A DNA stretch of 64,000 bases from Pristionchus mayeri (GCA_036245805.1 BTRK01000001.1:2666001-2730000); one strand, 5' to 3'; counted from the first letter of the stretch, positions 23,703-35,427 are shown. Translations and numbers: made by a program. Notes: generated from the sequence alone by a model not told the origin.

Positions 23703-25253
23703 ACGATGAGGATCTTCCTTTCTTCTATTGGGCTCTTAGATTCGAGTAGTTGAAGCAATATTTTGTTGTGATATTGTGACATTAATTATAATAATATTAA
23801 TAATAATAAATTATCTTAAACCGAGATATGTATTCTTCACTCTTCGACTGAAAATAATGCGGGACAGATTTTCAAAGAAAACTTTATCTTCGTTCTCATC
23901 AACTCTTTCATTCCGCAAGTGTAGTTGTCTTTTGGATGCGTAACAGGAGCGATACACAAATTGAAAGAACGCATGTTGATTACCATAACAAGTGCATGAG
24001 AATGAAAGATCGAAAAAATAGAATGATCGGACGAAAATAAATCAAAACAGCGATGGATTTATTGTGGTCGTTCCTCTCCTCAATCTCTTTGCATCCGTAA
24101 ACGCTTCCTGGTTCGATGAAAAGGCGAATAGACGAAGTTTGCTCCCGATTTTTCCGAACACAGCTACTCGCATCTTCACTGCAAACTCAGTAATAATTAT
24201 CGCCGATGATATTCAATGTAAGCATTGACTCAGCGTGAAAATTAGCAATACGTGTGTATAAAATTCATCGTATACCACTTGAAAGAGCATCGCAAATTGG
24301 ATTGTAACTAGTTTCAAAAGCTTACAACTCGTTAGAATCAGGCACCACGGATTCAGGAGTGACATCGTGAATGAGAAGTAGTGATAGTTCGTGCGCCAGG
24401 CGTACATTTGATCCATCTGAAGCATATTGTATTTTTTGTTGTTACTTTTTTGTTTTTGAAGTTGTTATGTCTGAAACGTGTTATGTTATATTTAGACACC
24501 GCAAGCTCCGCCCACTTGGTGGGGAAATGCTGCGCTCAAAACCTGGACCAAGGGTTGTCGCTGCGAAGCGAATTCGCAACCGTTTTGAGATCAAAAGTGA
24601 TTTAGAGAGGTCTCGGAATCCTGTACAACATATGCAAACCGCAGCTTGATTGGACGATTTAAAATGTATTAAAATCGATAAAACGTGGCCAGTGGTGGGG
24701 GAATGGAAGGGTTCCTGTTTTCGCATCCGTGTGCGGTTTTCATATGTTGTGTAGAATGCATTTAGACGATTTTTAAAGAAAAGAATGCGAAATTTGGACA
24801 ATTCTCCGCTGCGACATCACTGTTCAAAGATAAAAGGCGACGCGCACGGCCGGGGCGAGAGGAGAACACTCCCTTGCCTCCCTCTCCCCGTCTTACCGCA
24901 TGTTTCTGCCCCGGCGCGTATAGTGAGCGCGCGCCCTAGACAGTCGCTCCCTCTCCTATCTCCTCATCGAGCAAAGCGGGAAAAGCTCGAGGCGAAGCTA
25001 TGCTCGAAATTTTGGGGATCTGCATGAATGCAGGCAGAATGGGCTCCGCCCACTCCCAACTCGTCCTGATTTCTACTCCTTTCCCGTTGAACTTATTTCT
25101 GCTGTTTTCGATCCATAACTCGGTTCAGAGATAAGATAGCGACAAGCGGTAAAAAGTATGATCTTATTTGGACCTCGAGGCATACATTAGGCGCATCAAC
25201 GACCCCGAAAAGCCAATTCGGCCAACCACCTTGCGGTCTCTAGTTATATTCGA
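23703..25253. other. 1.55-kb intergenic stretch
   Basis: No gene recognised. It holds the likely 3' ends of two convergent genes and a small inverted repeat of ACAACATATGCAAACCGCA (24625-24643 and 24732-24750). The interval 24840-25000 is GC- and CT-rich without a convincing frame. Confidence 0.45.
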
Positions 25254-28067
25254 CTATTTTTCGGGATTCCATACATTTGTGAATGAATAGAACCAGTTGA
25301 GGACGTAGTAGACAGTCATCGCACAGAACGAGAGGAACATGATGAAAGAGGTCATGTAGATTGAGGCCTCTTTTCTCAGAGAACGAAACGGCCTGAAGAG
25401 TATACTTGATTATCATTTGCATTCTTATAATTGTTATTGGCCGATGAAGAAAACGGAAATGAGTCGTGCTATTCACGAATCTCTCAACCATGAAACTGTG
25501 ATGTCATCTTACCTCTTTCGAAGCACCAAAAATACTCGGATATAGCAGTAGGAACTTATGACGGCTCCAGCAGCAGCAGCTCCTGCTGTGATGCACGAGT
25601 TTATCTGGAAGCTCTTTTAGATTACATTTTTCTCATTAAAAGTGTTCCATTGATTCATTGACAGCGTGTCCCATTGATATCAGCATAGGCTAATAGAAGT
25701 TGTGTTATTTCGTAAGCCAGGCGAATGAATTATCACTATAATGTGTTCGCACAACGAGGGCAGGCGCACAGATGAAAGATCGGTAAGCTACTTGCTACTA
25801 TTTATCTTTTATTTTACGGCGCCCGATAAACTAGTTCTGAGGATTCCCTTTCCCTGAGCATGATAACAGAAAACACGCCATTTTAAGCTCTCTGTCCAAA
25901 AATTCATCACTGTCTACAAAAAAAATTTTTAAAAAACGCTCTTATTTTAGCACTTCGCTTTAATGATATATTCCAAAGATAATAAGGTATACTCGTTTTG
26001 TTCTTTTCCAATTCGAAAATATTGCGAAATAGGTCCAAATTAGGTAAAACATTAAAATTAGCAAAAAATAAACTGTATGTACCCGAACTGCCTCCACTGG
26101 TGATACTCTCGTGACTTTGCCCATGGATGGAATGTACGCGTATTCGGAGTAGCCCTGCCCGAAGATTATGTAGAGAGCGACGGCGAAAGGAAATGGATAG
26201 TGGAGGAGAATGACGAGAGGGAGCGAGAGCGAGTCGAACGTCTGCAAATGAAGTTTACCTTTGACGCGAACAAAAACCATCCGGATCTGCTTGCGTGTTA
26301 ATATAGTGATATTTAGTATAGCGGTTCGTTCAAGCTATACCCACATCTATATCTACTCCGCTTATTTTATTTAGCGATACTTTCATCCCGGAACTGATTT
26401 CCTCGCTTTTGAACAAGGCTTGCGATGAATTTCTGCGAGAAAGCTCGCGGTTTCTGCGGCATCGTTTACTTTTCCGCTTTGCGTGACATTCCAAATGGAC
26501 ACTATCAAGATTTATTGCCACTTTCACGAAGTGGTAATGGAATCGGGCCCCGAACTGCCTAAACGCACTTTCAACACGTCAAGGAGTTGTAACTCACGTG
26601 ATAAAGGGCTTAGCAAATCAAGAACCTTGCCGGATTGTGCCCTTTTGCTACTCAGGGGAAAGGCTTTTTTCATGAGAAATATCTAGGCATAATTGGACCG
26701 CGATAATCCGCTTCAACTGCTATCACTAATTTCGCGCTGGAGACCAGTCTCCAACTTTTGGTCTGATTCAGTGAATAACAAAGAGGGTGGTACAACTAGG
26801 GAAATTAAAGATCCAATTTTTTTGAAAAGTAACTAACTCACCCCCTGGCTTGTTATTCTCGGTAATTAATGCAAGGATAACAATTAAAGAATAAATAAAT
26901 ATATACATAAAATCGTGTATCCTTACTTACTTTTGCAGCCCTCCAAACCGGGTAGCACACTAGCAGCATCCGACTCACACTGTTCAACGTCACTCCCAGT
27001 ATCTAAATGTTGTTTTAACAATAATAAATCAATCATTAAACATTTTCAATAAATAATTAGTCAAAATACTGAAAAGTAATCACAACATTTTGAAATTTCC
27101 AGTAACCTGTCCATTGCAACAGCCGAAAACTTGACCATAGATGAGTTGCCATATCGTTGGGCTAAAACTGATCAGAAAGGGGTGCAGAGCGGGCCAATCC
27201 TGAATAATTGTTTTTTTAAAGTACCACAATGATGAAATATTTTATGAATTCGCGCCTAGCGCATAAACCGCAAGCCCAAGCACGGCAATTCAAAATATAT
27301 TTTTTGGTATTATACTGTAAATCAATTAACTAATCGTATTAACTAATTGATTTACAACATAATTTAAAAAAATGTATTGCCGCACTTGGGCTTGCGGTTC
27401 ATGCACTAGGCCCGAATTCAAGTCAATCTCCGATCACCATCTCGTCATTATGCAACCTTCGGCTTATTTTATAAAGAGAGCATAGAATGTCCGTTGGAAT
27501 ATCGGCAACTACTTTCGTTGCCAGAAATACCTGTGGCATATCGTAGAACAGCCAGACTACGACGTAAGAGATGTCGAAGAGTGCCTGTGAAATACACGTG
27601 TATTATCATATCTGCTCTAAATAATAAACTATGGAAGTTGAAAATCGGAGGGCGGAGAGAAGGGTGGGGGTGAAATAAATATGGTTAGTTCTCATGGAAA
27701 TTACTTCAGATTCAAATTCCCGCCATCGCGTATCTCCGTTCTTCGTGGTAACTAGGTTTCTAGCGTTCAGAGGGGTGGAAAAGCTTATAAACAAAATGGC
27801 ATCTGCTCCACGTAGAACGGAGATACGCAATGGCGGGAATTCAAATCTGAAGTCATTGCCATGACTATTAACATCGCACTAGGAACATGATAGGAACTCT
27901 GTGCACACCTGTGTCTGGATGAGTTTGTAGAAAATTGAGTTGTAATCGTTCCTGCGCCTCCACAGCACGTACAGTATCTTCGTGTAGAAGACAAGCGTGA
28001 ATGCAGTGAGGGGAATGAAGAAGAAATAGAGCTGAGGTCGGAGTACCATCGGGCTGTGATAGACCAT
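25254..28067 (-). CDS. Seven-transmembrane chemoreceptor-like protein (serpentine receptor)
   Basis: Seven exons on the minus strand in phase, 5' to 3': 28067-27909, 27584-27438, 27199-27107, 27002-26931, 26241-26083, 25604-25513, 25392-25254 (286 aa). Hydrophobic segments in order: LYFFFIPLTAFTLVFYTKIL; DISYVVVWLFYDMPQVFLA; PFLISFSPTIWQLIYG; ILGVTLNSVSRMLLVCYPVW (the position of a TM3 DRY-like box); LPLVILLHYPFPFAVALYII; ITAGAAAAGAVISSYCYIRV; and MTSFIMFLSFCAMTVYYVL. The N-xx-SR-MLL pattern and the lack of a signal peptide suit nematode Srg-superfamily receptors (Srv/Sru/Srg-like). The family is inferred from topology and pattern only. The ligand is unknown; expression in sensory neurons is expected for the family. 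The start at 28067 is the first Met in frame before TM1. Introns carry two palindromic repeats (27247-27419 and 27681-27872). Confidence 0.8.
27247..27419. repeat. Palindromic repeat in 7TM gene intron
   Basis: Inverted arms of about 45 bp built on CATRAACCGCAAGCCCAAG and GCGGCAAT flank an AT-rich centre that contains a second small inverted repeat (TAAATCAATTAACTAAT). It looks like a MITE; target duplication is masked by GAATTC at both ends. Confidence 0.65.
27681..27872. repeat. Palindromic repeat, GAATTCCCGCC family
   Basis: Arms containing ACTTCAGATT, AAATTCCCGCCATCGCGTAT and CTCCGTTCT are repeated in inverted order (complement at about 27818-27872). Related arms appear at 39699-39929 and, weakly, at 59733-59830. 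It lies in the first intron of the 7TM gene. Confidence 0.65.
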
Positions 28068-29013
28068 TTTTAAACGAAAAAAAGCGTTGATAAGAAAATA
28101 TTCCAATGAGAACGGATCCATATGATGGTATGAACCTTTTTGATAATTTGGGAGAGAGTATGAAGGACAATATATGATTTATTAGCTAATGATAAATGCT
28201 TGCAGTAACAAAGAACTGTCAAGAGTGTGAAAATATTTTGATTTCTGTTAATGGATATTTATTTGTCAATAAACAGTAGATGATAAATGTAGAACATCAA
28301 ATACAACAAAAGTAAAAAGCTAATATATACACCCCTCCAGCGAGGAAATCGGCGAGCTTGGAGAGAAGAGAGGAGGGCGGAGTCTCGCGAACGGATTAGA
28401 TTGGTACCTGCAGTAGAGACCGACGAACGACTGATATCTGAATGTAGGTTGATGTGAATCGCCATGCAGAATTACAGGGATTCACATCTGACTACATTCG
28501 GATATCAGTTGTTCGTCGGTCTCGTGCGTCTGGGAAAATTAGAAGTTTTCTGGTACCTGGGTGCTATATTATTATGGAATCCGAAACACAAAGTATCACG
28601 CCAAATACATTGAAGGGCTCAATTATATATGATAACTAAATTTACTGGATGAGCAAAATAACTTACCTAAAATCATTAAATATTTACCTAAAATCAACAG
28701 CAAAAAAACTGGTTAAATTAGAGCATTTTATAGTTCAGTCTTTTCAACTGTCTTTTATTTGTTTACGAATTTATCATAAAATTGAAGAACATTGCATTTA
28801 TGAGAAATCATTTGATCAAGCATGCAAATTATGCGATCGGGATCATTGATTTGCGTTTTTTTAAAGTTCTGGCTTTGGGGAAGGGAGAGTAGCATTTTTG
28901 TTGTAAGCAAATATGCACACTGCAAGTAACTATTATGTCGTTGTTATGGGCTAACGAGATGAAGGGTTAATCCTGATCCGATAGTGGCTTTTTTTAATCG
29001 GGTCCTGTTGCAG
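28068..29013. other. Intergenic between 7TM and channel genes
   Basis: Contains an inverted repeat (28412-28526) and otherwise AT-rich sequence. It must hold the promoter of the 7TM gene (minus strand); no TATA box is evident. Confidence 0.5.
28412..28526. repeat. 115-bp palindromic repeat
   Basis: The arms GAGACCGACGAACRACTGAT and ATCYGAATGTAG are inverted copies around a centre that itself repeats TGTGAATC/GATTCACA. A MITE is likely; no clear target duplication. Confidence 0.65.
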
Positions 29014-32000
29014 CTAAATCAAATTGCCCTTGATGCAGTATACAGTCCAGAAGATGATGTTGAAGACGAGGAAAGCTGCTGGGAAGATGATTCCTGAGAA
29101 GATTTCCAATTTGATTACGGTTATCGATTTATCAAAACGAACTCGATTTGATGTCGATCGCCTTGGCCTGGTCATTCATCGAGCGAGTATTATCGATAAG
29201 TTTCTCCTTTTCGCCCTTAGACATCTTGGGTGAAAAAATGAAAAATACAGCATAAAATACATGCAAAAGTATTTTAGATTTATTTGAAGATAGTTCAACA
29301 CTAGTGTTGCCCAAAATGCGCACTCCTCATTAGGGTTGGCGATACGAGAGGAGGTTACGAGTTCGTGATCTCCCCTACTCTTATTTCGCAATCCGAGGAG
29401 GGGGGGGGGCGTAACGAGCTCGTGACCTCCCTTTCCAACTCTACTCCTCGTGTGCTCTGAAGAAGGTCAGACCGATCGAGAGAGCATGGGAAACAATGAG
29501 AGTTCTCATCACTAGTAAACATACCTTGCTGTTCCGCTTTGAAGCACACAAGGGCGTACTCGGCGAGAGAGGCGAAAATGAAGGAGAGACTGACTAAAAG
29601 AAAATAGAATCAGTATTTTTTCTGGGGATTTGGTTATCAATATTGGCTGCTTTTGCAATTTTTTAGTAGTAAGAAATAAAGTTGGATAAATGATGCGAAG
29701 ATCTTATTATTTTGCATTCTAAGAAAAGGTCATGGTGTTTTCTCGACCTCTTGAGATATAGTACCTCCAATCCACACATCGAGCGCCTTGATGTAGTTGA
29801 CGGGAGGCAGATGACTGTTGAGGGCAGCAGACTGCGAAACACAATTTACTAACCTTGTCGGTTTCACATTTTCGAAAATTGAAGTCTTGAACAAACTCAA
29901 TCTGCGTTCAAATTGAGTTCGTCGTATCCTCATTTCGCGCACTCTCCCGCCTCTCGGCAGAAGAATGGGTGAAATGACAATACGATTACTCGAATTAGGA
30001 ACTCTATTCAAGAGTAATGGTCTGACTCTCTTCAGTTTGTACGCTCTCTCGCCGGTCAGAGAGACGAGAGAGCGTGCAAACTGAAGAGAGTCAGACCATT
30101 GCTCCTATTCAAATGCTCACGCAAACAGTCAGAGTGAGTAGAGTGGAGATTCCCAATCCGACTCGAGCAGATGCAAAAGTTCTGTCAAGCCAGAAGGACA
30201 CCTGTGAATATGTCAATAGTTGATCTTTGATCTTTCTAGTGATTACTATTTCGGTCCAATACCGTGACCTATTCAGACATGAAAGGATATTAATAAATGG
30301 CGTACCCAGCTAACAATGACAAGCATCGCGGAGGGAATGAACACTTGCATGATGTAGTGTCTAAATGAAGCCAGTTGATCTTTGAACTGCATCTTTGAAG
30401 TTCATACTTGCCACGGATAACTTGCTTACCCCTAGAACGTCTATTTGGTCTTTAATCTTTCTCGCCTGATCATTCTTTTCAGATGGAAGGATACGCGCAG
30501 AATGGTGTAAGAGCCTGTGTTCGTTCTGCTCTGAAAATTAAGAACAATTTCTATATGTCTTTCAGTGTTTTGAATATCAAATGAAGCTTCTAGGTCAAAC
30601 CAGTGTAGAGTCGTTAAGAGACGGAAATACAACTGATTTTCGAAGATTGGAGATGCCTTACCGTGTACTCGCTCGTCCGCAATCCATCCAGGTGGATTGA
30701 GGGAAGCGTCTCCCCGACTCCATCCTCAAAGTAACCTATCTTTCCTCAACCTCGAATTAGCGCAGTTAGCGAGCCGGGGGCGTTCAATTCCTGGTGCCCC
30801 TGTTCGCAATACAACCAAATCCACCGCAAGATATCGAAGATTCTCTGCACATTCCCTGTACACTAACCCTGACGGATAAACAATTGAATTGAAATGAATT
30901 GAAATGAAAAGTAGAAGTGACGCAACAAGACATTCATCTCTTCATTCTGCTCTTTTCACCGGTCTGACAATCGAGATAGATTGAAGAATAGAGTCATTTC
31001 TTGCCTAGCCATATCTGTTCGGTTAATAATTCCAATTTTGTATTCGTTAATGGGCTTATATATCACCTTCAACAGGACCGGATCTGCTGATCCCCATTTG
31101 TACACTGCAAAATATTCCATAAATTTTGCATTTTGAATTCTTTTTCAAGTGAAGTGTTGTGACACATTCGGTATGTAGCATACAATCTCCACGGCACTAG
31201 GTCGGATGATCACCGTCGGATCGTAACCTACTGGATGTTAACCTACTGTCAAAGTTCTACAGAGGGGTCCAATTTTTGGTTATCATTCATTAGGTTACAA
31301 TCCCATGGTAATCATCCGACCTAGTAGCATCTCCACAACTCAGTGCCTGATTTACATATTATCATCACATTGATCTCTGATCTCTAACCGATATCCTTGT
31401 CCGAGTGCCCAAACGAAGCCAGCTCCAGTGGACACTCTTGCACGTCGAGAGGAAACATCTGAAAGGGCGAAGACTGTACGTTGTTCAAGGATTATCTTTG
31501 TTCTTTCAACTAACGAAGTTATATAGTGCTCTCAAGTGCACATCTGGCAGGAATTTGGAATTGGGGCGAATATAGGAGAAAGATGTTGCGTCAGTCAGAC
31601 ATACGTACCTCCAGATGCATGGGACAGGCGAGAGTGACGGTGAGTCTCTCCGAGTACTTAACCGAGCCGTCCGGGGAGATGCGAATGAGTACGTCACCGT
31701 GTCGATGAGTGTGACGCTCGTTCTGAAACGTTATTTTTCTTTATTGTTCTTTGTAATCATAATGAAAATATTCTTGGAGTTTCCCAGTAAATCTTGAATC
31801 GAATTTTTCGAAAAGTCAGAGATCGCAAATCACCTGGAAGTAAGTGTCGGGCTTCCAGATGGCGTCCCTGTCCGAGATCGAGATTGATGGTGGGGCATCA
31901 GGGTTGATGTTTCCGTACGCGAGGCGGGGGTCCTGTGAAAGGATTCCATCTAATGAGGTGGAATAAAATAAAGAAATATCAATACAAGAAACTCTTTTGA

Positions 32001-32961
32001 AAGTTCATAATTCGGAAGTATGATTACCTTCCAGAACTGGCGCAACATTATCTGAAGATCGTAGCGCATCGAGACGACATCGACCTTCTCCAGACTGAAA
32101 TTATGAATTAATTTAGAAACCGGAAGTAAAACGGAAGTGATAGTTCGCACCTGCGAATCATGATGTTCACTTCGACAGCGACAGGGACAACGTTCCCTGA
32201 ATATTAAACATTATAAAAAACAATTGTTTATCAACTCCTCCCATTGAGTGCATAATATAGTTCGAAATATGAGATCTTCATCTCGCACACTCTCTAGACC
32301 GGTCGAGCTGTGAGAGAGTGCACGAAATGAAGAGACGACTATCTCATATTTCGAACTCTAGTGCATAAGGCAGTTTCGTGTTGGGTTTGCAAAAATTGAT
32401 TCATGATTTGGAAGATATGAATGGTTAAAAATGAAAGATCACCCTTCTCATCGGCTGCAGACGGTCTAACTCGTGCGTCGTAACTATCGTTCAGAATGCG
32501 TTGCAGAATCAGATCCGCGCTCGGTTTCTGAGCCCTGAAACAAATTTCACTTGCCTTTCCGCGCACCCACAGCAAGTTTTTCTCATTATTGATGTTTTGA
32601 CGCAAATTGTTTCTTATTGTCGTGGTTTTTTGAACGCGCGTTCTCCAAGCACACTCAAGAAACGCCGATGATTCGTTTGCCCATTTTCCTAGGCAATTGC
32701 GCAATGCAATTTCCCCCGCCTAATCGATTAGTGCGGAAAGAGAGATTAGAGTTTGTCATATGAGAAAGGCGATTGTGTTTGATTAGACACACATATGATA
32801 GGTGGTAGAGATGGAACGCGTAATACAACGCTCGGAAATCGTTGACTTAATTGATACAATACGATCACGAAAATGCAGAAACTAATCAAATAAAACGCTT
32901 CTTACCTAGCTCTTTCGAATAATCCACTCGCAAGGCAAATCCAAGGCAAAATAAGCCTCAT
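29014..32961 (-). CDS. Cys-loop ligand-gated ion channel subunit, anion-channel type
   Basis: Minus-strand exons: 32961-32906, 32534-32443, 32196-32151, 32094-32028, 31932-31834, 31722-31609, 31458-31389, 31104-31067, 30724-30662, 30530-30466, 30360-30306, 30201-30121, 29831-29765, 29593-29525, 29224-29143, 29093-29014. Order: signal peptide (MRLILPWICLASG); ligand-binding region with DPRLAYG and WKPDTYFQ; Cys-loop C-x13-C (CPMHLEMFPLDVQEC); M1 (VFIPSAMLVIVSW); M2 (SARVGLGISTLLTLT); M3 (SLSFIFASLAEYALVCF); M4 (IIFPAAFLVFNIIFW). It would form pentameric neuronal or muscle channels. M2 is of the chloride-channel type, but the usual PAR reads SAR, and the second extracellular disulfide of GluCl/Gly receptors is absent. 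The exon 10 donor appears to be GC. Phase shows one missing exon (3n+2 nt) in the M3-M4 loop between 29525 and 29224. Ligand cannot be named. Confidence 0.88.
30012..30104. mobile_element. 93-bp hAT-like palindromic MITE
   Basis: Ends GAGYAATGGTCTGACTCTCT inverted; CTATTCAA duplicated exactly at 30004-30011 and 30105-30112. The core CTCTCTCGCCGGTCAGA is shared with the TAGTGATG family. It lies in a channel-gene intron 17 bp beyond an M2 exon donor. A sister copy is at 49960-50052. Confidence 0.8.
30742..30907 (+). repeat. tRNA-derived SINE candidate
   Basis: An A-box-like TTAGCGCAGTTAGCGAG is followed by a B-box-like GCGTTCAATTCC. Downstream sequence ends in short AATTGAATTGAAATGA repeats, typical of SINE tails. 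There is no acceptor-stem pairing, so it is not a tRNA. It lies in a channel-gene intron beside exon 30662-30724, on the other strand. Confidence 0.4.
31193..31328. mobile_element. 136-bp palindromic MITE, GGCACTAGG family
   Basis: Ends GGCACTAGGTCGGATGAT and inverted GCTACTAGG...; ATCTCCAC is duplicated exactly at 31185-31192 and 31329-31336. Same family as 21001-21087. It lies in a channel-gene intron. Confidence 0.78.
32256..32360. mobile_element. 105-bp palindromic MITE, 8-bp TSD
   Basis: Ends TAKAGTTCGAAATATGAGAT inverted; GTGCATAA duplicated at 32248-32255 and 32361-32368. The centre CACTCTCTAGACCGGTC resembles the other CTCTCT...CCGGTC cores. In a channel-gene intron. Confidence 0.8.
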
Positions 32962-34407
32962 TTCCGGATTCTGAAAACAAATTTCATTTATCAAGTTGAC
33001 ATAGTTAATTCCTGCGACAAGCAATTAAATGTATAGTAAATGCGTGTTCAAAATAATTTTCACTTTTGCGTATTCTCGAAAACAATGCTCTAAGACCAAC
33101 ATATTTTGCGCGCCTACGGATAATTGAGAGGGAAAAGTTGAAAAGATGAAAGGGGTAGCGAATAAAGAGACGCGATCAACCTCGAACGCTTTAATACGGG
33201 CAGACATGTGTATCCGAGCATGAGTTAGTACGGAAGGGGGCGAGCATGTGATGGGGAGAAGAAGGGGAGAAAACGAATTATCGAGAATGAGAGGGATAGG
33301 GGGGATATAACGATGAGAATTGGAAGAGGCCGAAGAAAGACAACGAATCCGTAATAGTTCGCAATATTCAGAATGTGAATACGATTCGTGTCAGTATCCA
33401 TTTTATCGTGATTCAAAACGGAAGGGAGCCGAGCATGTGATGGGAAGAAGAAGAGGGGAAAGCGAATTAGCGAGAGTGCGCGTGAGAAGGGGAGGGGATA
33501 CAACGGGGGAAGGGAGATATTCTGAAGAAAAACGAGGGAATCCGCAGAAAATGTGCACATTCCGAGTGCTTTCTTTGTAGTTTATGAGGAGAAATATGTT
33601 GAAGGTTTCCCTTCTCAGGTGTTCCAGGGTTTGATATTTTTGGTCGCTTGTATCCCTAAATTGAATGCTATTTCGCACACCGAAACAGTGAAATGAGATA
33701 CCCTTTAAGTGAATGGTAAGGATAAGTTGTGCCAGAGTTGTCTTCAACTGGGTACCAGAGAGAACGTGATGAAGAGAAGGAAACGAATTAGCGAGGGATG
33801 GAGATAGAGAGGTATTTATGAAAACGGACAAGGAAGGCTACGAAATCCGCACAAACTTTGCTCACTCAATGTGTAATATTCGTAACGATCTAAGCAATAT
33901 TGAAGAGGGAATAATAAGTCTCTCTGGTGTATACTATGTATGAAAAAAATGTCTTCGCGATGTTGTCCGTCATAACCACCCTCATTGGAATTGGATAAAC
34001 ATAATCCATTTTTCAGTAATTTCGCGCCATTCTTAGTCATTACAACAGGAGCCGCCCCCCTGGGTAGCCACGCGTACGCTGGAGAGACGACCTTAGCCGA
34101 GCCATTGGCACGCATTGGTGGAGTGCAACCTATGAAGGATATAGACAAATCCTCATCTGAGCACACTGCCTGATTTGATAAATTGATTGATTGACTTAGT
34201 CATAACACCTTTGGATGCTTTCGTAAGAAATATCACTCTTCACTCCGCTCAGTCGGATGAGTAGTTCAAGAATTTTTTCGTGCTACTGTACAACAACTTT
34301 TATATTTTTTAAATGTGTCCGATTCGTCATCAGGTAGTCTACATTGTCGATTTTTTTGTCATATACCAAGACGCACACTAATTTATGCGTTAAAACATTT
34401 ATCAAGA
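32962..34407. other. Intergenic with degenerate direct repeats
   Basis: Upstream region of the channel gene. Three diverged direct repeats (33242-33315, 33431-33506, 33760-33810) share GAGCATGTGATGGGGAGAAG and CGAATTAGCGAGAG-like segments, each followed by an AATCCGCA/AATCCGTA segment. No gene recognised. Confidence 0.55.
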
Positions 34408-35427
34408 TTATTCAAATGAATGAGCACACGCGACTCTAGTAATGGAAGTTCCTTCGAGGTTGATGATCTTGCCCGTCGAGTATTCTCCCTGATATCCGTA
34501 CCATTCTCCATTCACGAATCGCAACTTCGTTATGGGTGTAATCCGAAGAATGTCTTCTACGTAGTACTGGAATATAGAATCGTAGTTAAATTTAATACTT
34601 ATTAAAACAAAAGAACATAACATTTCGAAATTGGCTTGAATATGTTCTGCTTACCTCGTACCATATGTAGTTTGCAGCGCAGGTGACTTCTGTCGAGGAG
34701 AAATTCGCCCGTAGGTATCCCTTTGCGTGTTCCGGAGCTGCGTCGGGCTTCCTGTCATCATTCCACCTCTTCTCTAGCTCAGCCTTCGTCATGTCGCCCA
34801 AGTCGGGACATTCTGTGAAAAGATAAACGTTGGCGATATAATCTTCATCATTGCGAATTCGATTTATTAATTTATGAAAAAATCAATATTTACGAATTGG
34901 CAACGAACCAGAAAATGACTCAGCGCAAGCGACTCTAGTAGTAGAAGATCCTTTGGAGTCCACGATCTTGATGGTCGGGTCGTCTCCCACATACCCATAC
35001 CATTCTCCGTTCATGCATCGTACCTTCGTTGCGGAATCTAGCTGTAGCGAAGCGTCTTTGAAGTTCTGAATGAATGGATTGATAATTTGTAAAATAACAA
35101 TGCAGTTGCAAAAAATGCTAACAATATGCAATTTTTTTTAAATGCATCGAAAAGTGTAACCTCAAAATATAATTTTCCAGTCGCGCAGGTGGCTTCTGTC
35201 GCCGATGTAGTCGCCGGTCGTTATCCATGGCGTGCAGTGCCAATCGGTGAGGTGACAAATTAGCATTCCGTTTGGCCTCTAGTTCCGCCATCGTCAAGTC
35301 TTCCAGACGAGGGCATTCTCAAAAGCAAGATTGTTAGATTGTCCTCTTCATTATTTGGTAGCAAAGTATATCATACCGAGAGGCTTCTCTGTCGTCATCT
35401 TATCGGTTTCCGGCTGCATTGTCGTCC
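34408..35427 (-). CDS. Partial gene: secreted-type protein with two four-Cys modules
   Basis: Minus-strand exons: 35427-35377, 35317-35161, 35065-34894, 34812-34655, 34566-34408. Two copies of a module of about 105 aa follow each other, each split by an intron after a TCA-x6-YE-like motif. Shared landmarks: CP-x-L-x-D-x-T-x-AELE, TE(V/A)TCA, NGEWYGY and TRVACA. The second module is intact and ends HSFE-stop. In the first module, exon 35317-35161 is 157 nt against 158 nt, and alignment shows a net 1-nt loss before the TEATCA motif, so the frame breaks. The first exon encodes a Thr/Lys-rich linker (TTMQPETDKMTTEKPL). No signal-peptide exon was found upstream; a 361-bp element lies just beyond. 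The Cys-x-NGEW-x-Cys spacing recalls sushi or nematode DUF281-like modules, but I do not recognise the family with confidence. It may be a decaying gene. Confidence 0.58.
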
